64,000 bases of DNA from contig NZ_CP011803.1 of the NCBI RefSeq assembly GCF_001038625.1, positions 2,728,001-2,792,000 on the forward strand. The letters run 5' to 3'. Made by a program: the position numbers and the translations under genes. Positions 27,118 through 35,156 of the stretch are shown here, in pieces. Positions within the stretch are counted from its first letter, which is position 1; each line of letters starts with the position of its first letter. The DNA is from Clostridium carboxidivorans P7 (GTDB taxonomy: Bacteria > Bacillota > Clostridia > Clostridiales > Clostridiaceae). The notes beneath the pieces were generated by a model. That model saw only the letters and a list, made by a program, of their open reading frames with translations. It searched no databases and had not been told where the DNA came from.

Positions 27118-28191
27118 TTATTTACTCATTTTTTTAATTGCTTCCCACAATCCATTTAAATAAGTTACTCCAAGAGCTCTGTCATACAAGCCATATCCGG
27201 GTCTTGCCTTTTCATTCCATATCATTCTTCCATGATCAGGTCTCATGTATCCCTCAAAGCCTGTATCATGATATGCCTTCATTATCTCAAACATATCAAA
27301 GGATCCATCACTTGACAAATGTGATACTTCATGAAATTGCTTTTCAGATAGTATTTTTATATTTCTAACATGGGCAAAATGTATTCTTCCCATAGTTCCA
27401 AAATATCTTATTAGTTCAGGTATATTGTTTTTAGTACTTGATCCTAAGGCTCCACTACATAAAGTTATACCATTATAAGTACTATCTACCATTTTTACTA
27501 TTCTATCTAAATTTTCTTTTGAATTTACTATTCTAGGAAGTCCAAATACACTCCACGCAGGGTCATCTGGATGCACTGCCATCTTAACATCATATTTTTC
27601 ACACGTTGGTATTATTGCTTTAAGGAAATACTCATAGTTTTCAAATAATTTTTCCTCATCCACATTTTCATATAATTTTAATACATTTTTCAATTCTTTA
27701 AGTCTATCTGGTTCCCAACCTGGAAGTGAAAAACCATTAGAATTTTTTTCAGTACTTTTAACAAGATCAATTGGATCTAATCCTTTTAATTTATCATCAT
27801 CATAAAGCATTGCTTCTGATCCATCTGGAAGCTTATAAGCAAGATCTGTTCTAAGCCAATCAAACACTGGCATAAAATTATAACATATTACCTTTATACC
27901 TGCTTGTCCTAAGTTCTTTATTGTCTCCTTATAATTTTCTATGTACTTATCCCTAGATGGTAGTCCAAGTTTTATATCCTCATGAATATTTACACTTTCA
28001 ATAACTTCAAGTTCCAAGCCATGAGCTTCTATATTTTTTTTATATTCAAGTATTCGCTCCATAGGCCATAGCTCTCCAGCTGGAATATCAGGTAAAAATC
28101 CTACAACTCCTTTAACTGCGGGTATTTGACGTATTTGATCAAGTGTAACACTATCATCATTTTCGCCAAACCATCTAAATGTCATCTTCAT
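27118..28191 (-). CDS. uxuA: Mannonate dehydratase
   Basis: Converts D-mannonate to 2-keto-3-deoxygluconate. A TIM-barrel protein of 357 residues: MKMTFRWFGENDDSVTL at the start, PAVKGVVGFLPDIPAGE, a metal-binding AVHPDDPAW near 205, HFAHVRN, and MRPDHGRMIW near the end, all family signatures. The ATG at 28191 follows AAGGGATG; an in-frame ATG three codons upstream is less well placed. It is 21 bases downstream of uxuB on the same strand. Together they form the core of the glucuronate branch. Confidence 0.96.
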   Translation of the reverse strand: MKMTFRWFGENDDSVTLDQIRQIPAVKGVVGFLPDIPAGELWPMERILEYKKNIEAHGLELEVIESVNIHEDIKLGLPSRDKYIENYKETIKNLGQAGIKVICYNFMPVFDWLRTDLAYKLPDGSEAMLYDDDKLKGLDPIDLVKSTEKNSNGFSLPGWEPDRLKELKNVLKLYENVDEEKLFENYEYFLKAIIPTCEKYDVKMAVHPDDPAWSVFGLPRIVNSKENLDRIVKMVDSTYNGITLCSGALGSSTKNNIPELIRYFGTMGRIHFAHVRNIKILSEKQFHEVSHLSSDGSFDMFEIMKAYHDTGFEGYMRPDHGRMIWNEKARPGYGLYDRALGVTYLNGLWEAIKKMSK

Positions 28192-28212
28192 AAAAAACAT
28201 CCCTTTCTCTAA

Positions 28213-29826
28213 TTAGCAATTTAAATATTTTTTGAGTGTATTTCTAACTGCACCCTCTCCTGTAACCATTTCAGCAAAATAATTTTCAACCTTCTCGCCA
28301 AGTCCAGCTTTATAAAGATCTAAACCAAATATATCTTCATTTGAAAGTATTGGCTTCAAGGTTCCATCTACATACTTTTCTCCAATTTCAACAGTAACTA
28401 AATATTTTTTCAGCGTTTCTAAAAGTGGATCTGAACTAATTTCAAATTTTTCACCTTTATCATCTATGCCAAGCATATATCTACACCATCCTGCAATAAC
28501 AAGAGGTATATATTTTAAAGATTTTGGATCTAAATCATCTCTTTTTACATATTCCTTAATTGTCTCTCCAAATCTTATTCCAACTTTTTGTGATGTATCA
28601 GTTGCAATTCTCTGTGGAGTATCTGGTATATATGGATTTGGAAGTCTTATTTTGATGACTTCTCCTATGAAATCTTCTGGAGCAATTATTCCAGGATTTG
28701 TAACAACAGGCATTCCTTCATCATATCCTATTTTTTTTATAAGTTTTGTAATGCAATCATCTTTCATTTCATCTGCAATCAAAGTATATCCAAGTAAACA
28801 TCCAAATACAGCCATAGATGTATGAAGCGGATTAAGGCATGTACATACTTTCATTCTCTCAACTTTTTCTACTGTTTCTCTATTTGTAAAATACACTCCT
28901 GCATCTTCAAGAGGCATACGTCCATTTGGAAAATTATTTTCAATGACAAGATACTGAGGTCCTTCAGCATTTACAAATGGTGCTATATAAGTGTTTTTAC
29001 TTGTTATAACAGGTTCAACATTATTTAGTCCAATTGAATTAAGTAACTTCTTAACTTTATCAGAAGGCCTTGGTGTAATTTTATCTATCATACTCCAAGG
29101 GAATGTAACTTTTTCTTCATTATTTATATAGTCAATGAATTCCTTTTCAACCAATTTATTTTTAGCCCACTCATTTGCAATTGTATTAATGGAGTCATAT
29201 AATTTTTCTCCATTATGAGAGCAATTATCCATACTAACTACTGCAATTGGATGCTCTCCTGATTTAAATCTTGTATATAAGAGTGATGTAACTTTAGACA
29301 TTACATTTCTAGGTTTAACTGGTCCATCTTTTATGTCTTCAGCTACTTCATCGATAAAATTTCCAGTTAAATTTTTCAACTTATATCCCTTCTCAGTTAT
29401 AGTAAAGCTTATCATTTGAAGGGAAGGATTTGAGAATATTTCATTAAGTCTTTTCCAATTTTCTTCTCTTTCAGCATCTGCAGCAATACTTTCTCCAATG
29501 CTTGCTATTACAGTATTACTTAGCTTTCCATCTGGATTCATAATTACTTGAAGACTCAAATTGTCATAGGGTGTATATATTTTATCTATGATTTCATAAT
29601 CATAAGTTTCCACTGCAACAATTCCAGTATCAGCCTTTTCTAAATTTAAAAGCTTTTGCTGAAGTGCAGCTATAAATCCCCTAAAAATATTGCCTGACCC
29701 AAAGTGAACCCATTTTGGATTTTCTATGGTTTTTTTGCATATTTCATCATAATCAAACTGAGGTAATTTTATACTTGCTTTATCCCATTCAGCTTTTCTT
29801 TTTATACCTTCCTTATTTAAATCCAC
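28213..29826 (-). CDS. uxuB: Fructuronate reductase (D-mannonate oxidoreductase)
   Basis: NAD-dependent reduction of D-fructuronate to D-mannonate. A 537-residue polyol dehydrogenase: FGSGNIFRGFIAAL near the N-terminus is the dinucleotide loop; VVSMDNCSHNGEKLY, FPWSMIDKITPRPSD and LNPLHTSMAVFG are mannitol-dehydrogenase family signatures, the last carrying the catalytic region with downstream Lys/His. Translation starts at GTG (29826) behind GAAGG. Gene order uxuB-uxuA is standard. The next upstream gene is a GntR regulator, with a spaced dyad over the probable uxuB promoter. Confidence 0.94.
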   Translation of the reverse strand: MDLNKEGIKRKAEWDKASIKLPQFDYDEICKKTIENPKWVHFGSGNIFRGFIAALQQKLLNLEKADTGIVAVETYDYEIIDKIYTPYDNLSLQVIMNPDGKLSNTVIASIGESIAADAEREENWKRLNEIFSNPSLQMISFTITEKGYKLKNLTGNFIDEVAEDIKDGPVKPRNVMSKVTSLLYTRFKSGEHPIAVVSMDNCSHNGEKLYDSINTIANEWAKNKLVEKEFIDYINNEEKVTFPWSMIDKITPRPSDKVKKLLNSIGLNNVEPVITSKNTYIAPFVNAEGPQYLVIENNFPNGRMPLEDAGVYFTNRETVEKVERMKVCTCLNPLHTSMAVFGCLLGYTLIADEMKDDCITKLIKKIGYDEGMPVVTNPGIIAPEDFIGEVIKIRLPNPYIPDTPQRIATDTSQKVGIRFGETIKEYVKRDDLDPKSLKYIPLVIAGWCRYMLGIDDKGEKFEISSDPLLETLKKYLVTVEIGEKYVDGTLKPILSNEDIFGLDLYKAGLGEKVENYFAEMVTGEGAVRNTLKKYLNC

Positions 29827-29991
29827 ATTGCTACCTTCTTTCTAAAATATTTGCTTTGTAAAAATTTTTATAGCTTATTTTTATCATGCCTCCTTAAGTA
29901 ACCATTTAACATTTAATAATATCAAAAAGAATATATATTCTTTTTGAATTGTGATATAATATATTTTGTATAATTTTTTACTTTGAGATTT

Positions 29992-30032
29992 TGTCAAGAA
30001 TACTCATATCCCATTTTAGAATATTCTTGACA
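29992..30032 (-). promoter_or_regulatory. Dyad over a probable uxuB promoter
   Basis: Arms TGTCAAGAATA (29992-30002) and TATTCTTGACA (30022-30032) are perfect. On the minus strand the lower arm contains TTGACA (29992-29997), followed after 18-19 bases by TTATAC/TATACA, a plausible promoter for uxuB. An ATGCAAACGTTAT stretch (30048-30060) just upstream resembles a partial cre site. Confidence 0.45.
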
Positions 30033-30067
30033 AGTCTCTTTTTAATAATAACGTTTGCATGTACCCT

Positions 30068-30097
30068 AAATATATAAACTTATAAGTTTATATATTT
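30068..30097 (-). terminator. 30-bp perfect palindrome at the end of the GntR gene
   Basis: The palindrome (15-bp arms, no loop, core AAACTTATAAGTTT) overlaps the GntR stop codon (30096-30098). It is A/T-only apart from four bases. It may end gntR transcripts or act as a symmetric protein site. Confidence 0.5.
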
Positions 30098-30767
30098 ATT
30101 TAAAATATTCCTGATACTTTTCTTTTAATTTAACTGAATCAAAATTAACCATAATCAAGTGTTCTCTCATAACTTTATCAGCTATATCTAACTTTTTATC
30201 TCTTATTGCATCTGTAATTACCAAGTGTTGTGAATATACATTATCTAATTTTAACTTTAAAGATAATGATAATAAACGAATACGTTGAAAATCTGCTTCA
30301 ACTTGACAAATTGTATCCCAGGTTCTTTTTTTATTGCACCCTTCAAAAATTGTCTTATGAAATTCCTCATCTGCTTGAAAAAAGCCTGTATAGTCATTTT
30401 TATCCATACACATTTTTTGAACTTTTAAATTCATTTCAAGGAAAAACATTTTTTCTTCTGGAAACTCATTACATGCAAGTTTAACTACTGCTCTTTCAAC
30501 ATGTTCGCGCAAAAATCTTGCTTCTTCTACAGCATCCAAATCAATAAGTGACACAAAAGTCCCTTTTTGTGGATACACATCCAACAGCCCTTCTTGAGAT
30601 AAAAGTAAAAATGCTTCCCTAACTGGAGTTCTACTTACATCAAACTTTTCTGAAATACCTTTCTCAGAAATACTAAGTCCTGGTCTTAAATGCAATTTTA
30701 TAATCTCTTCTTTTAAAATTTGATACAGTCTTTTACTTGTTAACTTTTTTCCTGTCTCAAGAATCAT
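30096..30767 (-). CDS. GntR-family regulator, FadR subfamily (FCD domain)
   Basis: A winged helix (residues 10-75: SKRLYQILKEEIIKLHLRPG, KFDVSRTPVREAFLLLSQEG, VYPQKGTFVS) is joined to an all-helical FCD ligand-binding domain (about 80-215), with metal-ligand-type residues in ADEEFHKTIFEGC and HLVITDAI. Such regulators in uxu clusters (UxuR/ExuR type) respond to a hexuronate. AAGGAG precedes the ATG. A prominent inverted repeat at 30789-30830 just upstream is a candidate autoregulatory site. Confidence 0.93.
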   Translation of the reverse strand: MILETGKKLTSKRLYQILKEEIIKLHLRPGLSISEKGISEKFDVSRTPVREAFLLLSQEGLLDVYPQKGTFVSLIDLDAVEEARFLREHVERAVVKLACNEFPEEKMFFLEMNLKVQKMCMDKNDYTGFFQADEEFHKTIFEGCNKKRTWDTICQVEADFQRIRLLSLSLKLKLDNVYSQHLVITDAIRDKKLDIADKVMREHLIMVNFDSVKLKEKYQEYFK

Positions 30768-30788
30768 TTACTAATTCTCCTTTTTTAT

Positions 30789-30830
30789 TACCATACAACC
30801 ATGCTACCATGCTACCATGCTTGTATGGTA
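30789..30830. promoter_or_regulatory. Complex operator upstream of the GntR gene
   Basis: A 10-bp inverted repeat TACCATACAA (30789-30798) / TTGTATGGTA (30821-30830) encloses tandem copies of CCATGCTA (30799-30806, 30807-30814 and a partial third). It lies 22 bases upstream of the GntR start and is the likely binding site of that regulator. Confidence 0.6.
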
Positions 30831-30953
30831 GTTATGTTTTTATTATAGCATACACTTTCATAAATTCAATACATTTTACTAAAATAATGCAAAAAAATGT
30901 TCATCTGATTCCAGAAACTATACTTATTTTAAAATAAACATAGTTTTTATACT

Positions 30954-31907
30954 CTACTTATTTTTACTTATAAATTCATCAAGATGAGCTTTGTCTGGAT
31001 AACCATCATTATCACCTGCAGACATTACAGCAAGTGCTCCTATAGCATTTCCCCTTTGGACTGACTCTTTAACATCTAAACCTTCCAATAACCCACTTAT
31101 GAGACCAACTGCAAAGCCATCTCCTGCCCCTACTGTGTCTACAACTTTTTCTACCTTAAAACCCTTTACTATAAAGGAATCATCTTTAGACTTTACATAA
31201 GCACCTTCGCTGCCAAGTTTTATAATAACAATTTTAACTCCCTTATCTAAATAAAAATCTGCAATATCATCTGGATTATCGCTTCCTGTCAATATTAGTC
31301 CTTCACTTATTCCTGGAAGCACAATATCGCTCTTAAATGCTATATCATTTATTACATGTTTCATTTCTTCTTTATCTTTCCATAAAGGTAATCTTAAATT
31401 TGGATCAAATGTAATTGTAATATTATTTTCCTTAGCGATTTTTAACAACTTATAAACAGATTCTCTACAACTTTTAGAAAGTGCTGGAAATATACCTGTT
31501 AAATGAATGTGCTTTAATCCATTTATATCAAGATTTTTCAAATCTTCTGTTGAAAAATGAGATGCTGCAGAATTTTTCCTAAAATAAAATATTTTTGGAT
31601 CCCCATGACTAACTTTTGATTTCAATTGATATCCAGTAAAATATTCATCAGTTTCTCCTATAAAGTCTGTTCCTATTTTTTCTTTTTTTAAGCTTTCTTT
31701 TATAAAATACCCAAAAGGATCTTGTCCTATTTTAGTAATATATTGTGTAGAATGTCCAAGTCTTGAGAGCCCAACACATACATTAACTTCTGCTCCTGCT
31801 AAAAACTTTTCATAAAATTTCACATCTTTTAGTTCTTTATCAATTTCACTTTCTCCAGTGGCAGCAAACAATGTCAATGGCTCTCCAATAGTTAAAAATT
31901 CGCTCAT
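30954..31907 (-). CDS. kdgK: 2-keto-3-deoxygluconate kinase (PfkB family)
   Basis: Phosphorylates KDG to KDPG, between mannonate dehydratase and aldolase in the pathway. A ribokinase/PfkB fold of 317 residues: GEPLTLFAA near the N-terminus, AGAEVNVCVGLSRLG (first PfkB signature), FDPNLRLPLW, and the ATP-binding DTVGAGDGFAVGL (second signature, catalytic Asp) near 258. GGAGG precedes the ATG. The promoter holds an AAACCGGTTT palindrome identical to that upstream of the LacI gene, so it is under that regulator. Confidence 0.94.
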   Translation of the reverse strand: MSEFLTIGEPLTLFAATGESEIDKELKDVKFYEKFLAGAEVNVCVGLSRLGHSTQYITKIGQDPFGYFIKESLKKEKIGTDFIGETDEYFTGYQLKSKVSHGDPKIFYFRKNSAASHFSTEDLKNLDINGLKHIHLTGIFPALSKSCRESVYKLLKIAKENNITITFDPNLRLPLWKDKEEMKHVINDIAFKSDIVLPGISEGLILTGSDNPDDIADFYLDKGVKIVIIKLGSEGAYVKSKDDSFIVKGFKVEKVVDTVGAGDGFAVGLISGLLEGLDVKESVQRGNAIGALAVMSAGDNDGYPDKAHLDEFISKNK

Positions 31908-31959
31908 TATATATATCCTCCATTTTTATAAATTAATTTATACATTTTAATGTATTTTA

Positions 31960-31974
31960 TAGAAACCGGTTTAC
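31960..31974. promoter_or_regulatory. LacI-family operator upstream of kdgK
   Basis: TAGAAACCGGTTTAC contains the perfect palindrome AAACCGGTTT (31963-31972) with the central CG typical of LacI sites. The same 15-mer occurs at 33033-33047 upstream of the LacI gene. Confidence 0.8.
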
Positions 31975-31991
31975 ATTTGTTGTACACAAGT

Positions 31992-33023
31992 TTACCTAAG
32001 TACAGTAGATCCTCTTATTTCAAGCTTAGAGCCTAAATAAATACATACATTCTTCTCACCTTTGCCATGCTTTATTCTATCTAAAAGTATCTTTGCTGAT
32101 CTCATTCCAATGTCATAGGATGGCTGTGATATAGTAGTAATTCCAGGTGATATCAAAGATGCCCATCCCCAATTATCATACCCACAAATTCCTACATCCT
32201 CAGGTATTCTTAAATTAAATTTATTTATAAGCTGTAGTACATTTAAAAGTACTACTCCATTAATAGCAAATATTGCCTTACTCCCCTTATAATTATTCAA
32301 GAAATCAAATAAACTAAGTTCCACACTTCCTGTATCATGTCTATCTATAGTATAAACATTAAAATTGGAACTATTTAATCTGTTATTACAAGCATCCAAA
32401 AACGCTTTTTCTCTTTCAATCCTCACACTTATCTTATCTACATGCTGGGTAAATAATGCTACATTTTCAAATCCAGAATCAATTAAATAATTTATAGTTT
32501 TAAATGTCATATCGTAGTTATTACTTGTAACAGAATCAAATATCTTATCATCTATAATTCTGTCCATAGCCACAACTGGAATGCCTTGATCTAATACATC
32601 TTTTAGTAATTTTCCATTATATCCAGTACCGTTTATTATCAATCCATCTATGTTCTGGGATGTAAGAGAAAGAAGATATTCTCTTTCCTTATCCTTATCA
32701 TTATCTGTATTAGCTATTATAACATTATATCCATATTTTCGACATTCATCATCCACACCTTTTATTAACAAAGATGAAAACGGATTGGTCAAATCTGCAA
32801 TTATAACTTGTATAAGCATACTCTTCTTAAGTTTTAAACTTCTGGCCATACTATTCGGTTTATAATCTAATTCATCAATTACCTTTTCAATATTTTTTCT
32901 AGTCTTTTGTGACATATATTCAAATTTCCCATTTAAATATCTTGATACTGTTGACTTAGACACCCCTACCTTTTTAGCCACATCGTCAATTACAATTTTT
33001 TTCTCAGGCTTTATGTATATCAC
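31992..33023 (-). CDS. LacI-family transcriptional regulator (KdgR type)
   Basis: N-terminal HTH (IDDVAKKVGVSKSTVSRYLN), hinge helix (YKPNSMARSLK) and a periplasmic-binding-protein-like sensor domain, about 340 residues. Start choice is unclear: the frame extends to 33083, but the palindrome at 33036-33045 and an AAAGGAG site at about 33025-33031 lie inside that extension, so translation must begin close to 33023 (GTG) or at a non-standard codon just after. It heads the hexuronate cluster and shares its operator with kdgK, which fits KDG-responsive autoregulation. Confidence 0.9.
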   Translation of the reverse strand: MIYIKPEKKIVIDDVAKKVGVSKSTVSRYLNGKFEYMSQKTRKNIEKVIDELDYKPNSMARSLKLKKSMLIQVIIADLTNPFSSLLIKGVDDECRKYGYNVIIANTDNDKDKEREYLLSLTSQNIDGLIINGTGYNGKLLKDVLDQGIPVVAMDRIIDDKIFDSVTSNNYDMTFKTINYLIDSGFENVALFTQHVDKISVRIEREKAFLDACNNRLNSSNFNVYTIDRHDTGSVELSLFDFLNNYKGSKAIFAINGVVLLNVLQLINKFNLRIPEDVGICGYDNWGWASLISPGITTISQPSYDIGMRSAKILLDRIKHGKGEKNVCIYLGSKLEIRGSTVLR

Positions 33024-33032
33024 CTCTCCTTT

Positions 33033-33047
33033 TAGAAACCGGTTTAC
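33033..33047. promoter_or_regulatory. LacI-family operator upstream of the LacI gene
   Basis: TAGAAACCGGTTTAC, identical over 15 bases to the kdgK operator at 31960-31974, lies next to the ribosome binding site. Repression of its own gene is expected. Confidence 0.8.
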
Positions 33048-33095
33048 TAACATTATAGTATCACTTAAAATTAACACTTGCAATAACTAATTAAA

Positions 33096-33185
33096 ATTAG
33101 GGTAAGATATGTATTTTCTATAAGCAACCTCCACCTGAGTGTACGAGTCACTTAATAATAACCTATCCTACCCTAATTTCTATTT
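33096..33185. repeat. Hairpin element, copy 1 of a second interspersed family
   Basis: About 17-bp arms (core AATTAGGGTA / TACCCTAATT) enclose CCTCCACCTGAGTGTACGAG and flanks. The inner segment aligns with 48683-48717 (about 28 of 35 positions identical). It fills the gap between the C_GCAxxG_C_C gene and the LacI gene. No reading frame was seen. Confidence 0.55.
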
Positions 33186-33202
33186 ACTTCTCGTCTTAAT
33201 AA

Positions 33203-33559
33203 CTATAATATTTTATTTAAAGTTTCATAAGTATAATCTATAATTTCAGCACAACTGATACCACTTTTCTTTAAATCTCTGCAAAGTTCTGTTCCGTATT
33301 TTTCTTTTATGTTTATCATTAATTCTTTTGTATACTTTCTAGCTTCATTAACTTCATGGTTACTTTCTCTGCCCTTTAAAAATCCTATTACTGTTGCTGC
33401 TCCTCCTACAGCTCCACATAAACTTCCTATAGTATATCCAATCCCCATACTACTGCCAAGACTTACTGGTATATTAGTATTATGTTCTTCATTGTATTTT
33501 TTTATCATAGCCTCACCACATGTAAATCCTTGCTTATGATATTCTGATGCTTTTGTCAT
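33203..33559 (-). CDS. C_GCAxxG_C_C family probable redox protein, short form
   Basis: A 118-residue paralogue of the protein at 22357: QGFTCGEAM, glycine-rich SLGSSMGIGYTIG, the core LCGAVGGAATVIG, then LCRDLKKSGISC. The ATG at 33559 follows AAAAGGAG; the frame extends upstream without a ribosome site. It is 61 bases downstream of the polyferredoxin gene on the same strand, so the two probably form an operon driven by the promoter at about 34300. The family may bind a metal or Fe-S cofactor; the reaction is unknown. Confidence 0.87.
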   Translation of the reverse strand: MTKASEYHKQGFTCGEAMIKKYNEEHNTNIPVSLGSSMGIGYTIGSLCGAVGGAATVIGFLKGRESNHEVNEARKYTKELMINIKEKYGTELCRDLKKSGISCAEIIDYTYETLNKIL

Positions 33560-33620
33560 ATTAACAACTCCTTTTAATATACAATACTTTGATATTATTA
33601 CTTTTCCAATAATCTTAGAA

Positions 33621-34265
33621 TTAACCCACTTTATCATATCCTATTGATTTTTTAGGACATGCTGTAACACATTTTCCACACTGTATACAATCAGGATGAC
33701 TTAATAAATCACCTTTATATTCATAAGGAACTATTCCAAGTGAACACTTTTTCTCACATAATTTACATGATACACAGCTAGAGGATACTTGTAATACTTT
33801 TTTATTTTTTCTAACTCTTGATATAAAAGATGCTATAGTTCCCATAGGACAAAAGTGACACCAGGTTCTATGATTATAAAATAAAGATAAAAATATTCCT
33901 ATTATGGTAGTAACAACAATTATTCTATAGAATACCATGCCAATACCATAAAGATTTCCCCAATTTTTCTTAATTCCCAATGTAAACATTGTTAGCATAA
34001 ATGTCATTATTATGATTCTAAAATAATTAGATTTTAAAAACTTTGGAACTTTTCTTTTGTTACTAAATTTAGAAACTATATTATCATAAAAGTTTCCCCT
34101 TGGGCATAAATTTCCACACCAGAATCTTCCTCTAAATATAGATACAATTATAGGTGCTATCATGCAGATAGCAGCTGCCATTGCAAATCTTAAATCAATC
34201 AATCCCATTAACACAAAAGCTATTAACAATACAAAAGAATACTTTTTCCACAATTTCAAAAACAT
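33621..34265 (-). CDS. Membrane polyferredoxin, NapH-like 4Fe-4S protein
   Basis: A 215-residue protein with about four transmembrane helices and cysteine motifs facing the cytoplasm: CGNLCPRGNF and CHFCPMGT (NapH/CcoG-type loops), then two 4Fe-4S ferredoxin clusters, CVSCKLCEKKCSLGIVP and CIQCGKCVTACPKKS. Such proteins pass electrons at the membrane to reductases. The ATG at 34265 follows AAAGGAG. It heads an operon with the C_GCAxxG_C_C gene. Tandem 8-bp ATAT units lie upstream (34303-34335). A decayed partial paralogue is at 45776-45850. Confidence 0.9.
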   Translation of the reverse strand: MFLKLWKKYSFVLLIAFVLMGLIDLRFAMAAAICMIAPIIVSIFRGRFWCGNLCPRGNFYDNIVSKFSNKRKVPKFLKSNYFRIIIMTFMLTMFTLGIKKNWGNLYGIGMVFYRIIVVTTIIGIFLSLFYNHRTWCHFCPMGTIASFISRVRKNKKVLQVSSSCVSCKLCEKKCSLGIVPYEYKGDLLSHPDCIQCGKCVTACPKKSIGYDKVG

Positions 34266-34302
34266 ATAAAACAAACTCCTTTCAATTAATCATCTAATAG
34301 CA

Positions 34303-34335
34303 TTATATCATAATATCGTAATATTGCAATATATA
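34303..34335. promoter_or_regulatory. Tandem 8-bp ATATTAYR units upstream of the polyferredoxin operon
   Basis: On the minus strand four 8-bp units follow one another: ATATTGCA, ATATTACG, ATATTATG, ATATAATG. The 21 bases at 34304-34324 are identical, in reverse complement, to 56562-56582 upstream of the HesB(Sec) operon. A similar array lies at 45898-45929. Confidence 0.6.
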
Positions 34336-34374
34336 AATATATAATTTATATTTTATTTTTATATACTCAACGAT

Positions 34375-34409
34375 AAAAGAGAATGGAACAGTAAATTCCA
34401 TTCTCTTTT
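34375..34409 (-). terminator. Terminator of the DUF2680-like gene
   Basis: A perfect 14-bp stem (34375-34388 with 34396-34409, core AGAGAATGGAA) with a 7-base loop, directly after the gene end at 34416. Confidence 0.85.
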
Positions 34410-34415
34410 ATTCCA

Positions 34416-34928
34416 TTATTCCACACTATTATTGATATGACAGCTCCCTGTTCCTCTACCTCCATGACCCATATGTCCTCTACCTCCATTGCCCATTCCT
34501 TGTCCAGGAACACCAGTACAGTTTGCCAAATTGTTTTTCAACGTTTCTTTCATGGTAGTTCCTTCTTCTTTAGTTATCTTTCCATCTGCAACTGCCTTAT
34601 CTACAGCCTTATTTCTTTCTTCAAGCAATGCTGCTTTAAACTGCTCTTCTGTCATACCCTTTTCCTTTGCCAAATCATACATTGTTTTTCCTGAATTAAG
34701 ACCATCTGTTATTTCTTTGTCTGTCATTCCAAGATTATTTTTTAAAATTGATTGTACATAATCATATCCACTTGTACCTGTAACCCTTGCAAATCCAACC
34801 CTTTGATGAGTAGTATTGTTTCCATTGGTACCACTAGTTGATCCTGTACTTGCACTTGCATATGCTGTTGCTCCTATACCTACTGCAAGTGTCATTGTTA
34901 AAGCTATAATTAAATTTTTCTTTTTCAT
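34416..34928 (-). CDS. Secreted DUF2680/YckD-like protein with His/Gly-rich tail
   Basis: A 170-residue exported protein: signal peptide MKKKNLIIALTMTLAVGIG with cleavage near AYASA, a T/N/S-rich linker, two short helical repeats of DUF2680 type (MTDKEITDGLNSGKTMYDL; MTEEQFKAALLEERNKAVD), and a tail rich in Gly, His and Met (GMGNGGRGHMGHGGRG) that may bind metal. It is transcribed divergently from the response regulator gene at 35157, whose product probably controls it. The molecular role is unknown. Confidence 0.8.
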   Translation of the reverse strand: MKKKNLIIALTMTLAVGIGATAYASASTGSTSGTNGNNTTHQRVGFARVTGTSGYDYVQSILKNNLGMTDKEITDGLNSGKTMYDLAKEKGMTEEQFKAALLEERNKAVDKAVADGKITKEEGTTMKETLKNNLANCTGVPGQGMGNGGRGHMGHGGRGTGSCHINNSVE

Positions 34929-35156
34929 TTTAATTCCTCCAATACATTTAATTTTGTACCCGTCGGGTATAATACAATAATAAAATATATCTTGAACAAA
35001 AAAGTGTCCTAATTGTGTTATATTTATTAAAATTCACATTAACATGTTTACAATTAACTCACAAATACAACAAATTCAGTCCACAATTATTTCACAAATT
35101 AAATTTATTTTGATGATATAATCTAAATAAGATAAAAAAATACGAGGTGATGAAAA

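Noticed and set aside
30799..30822. CCATGCTA tandem repeat as a microsatellite only
   Set aside because: It is framed by an exact inverted repeat next to the gntR promoter, so a regulatory reading is preferred.
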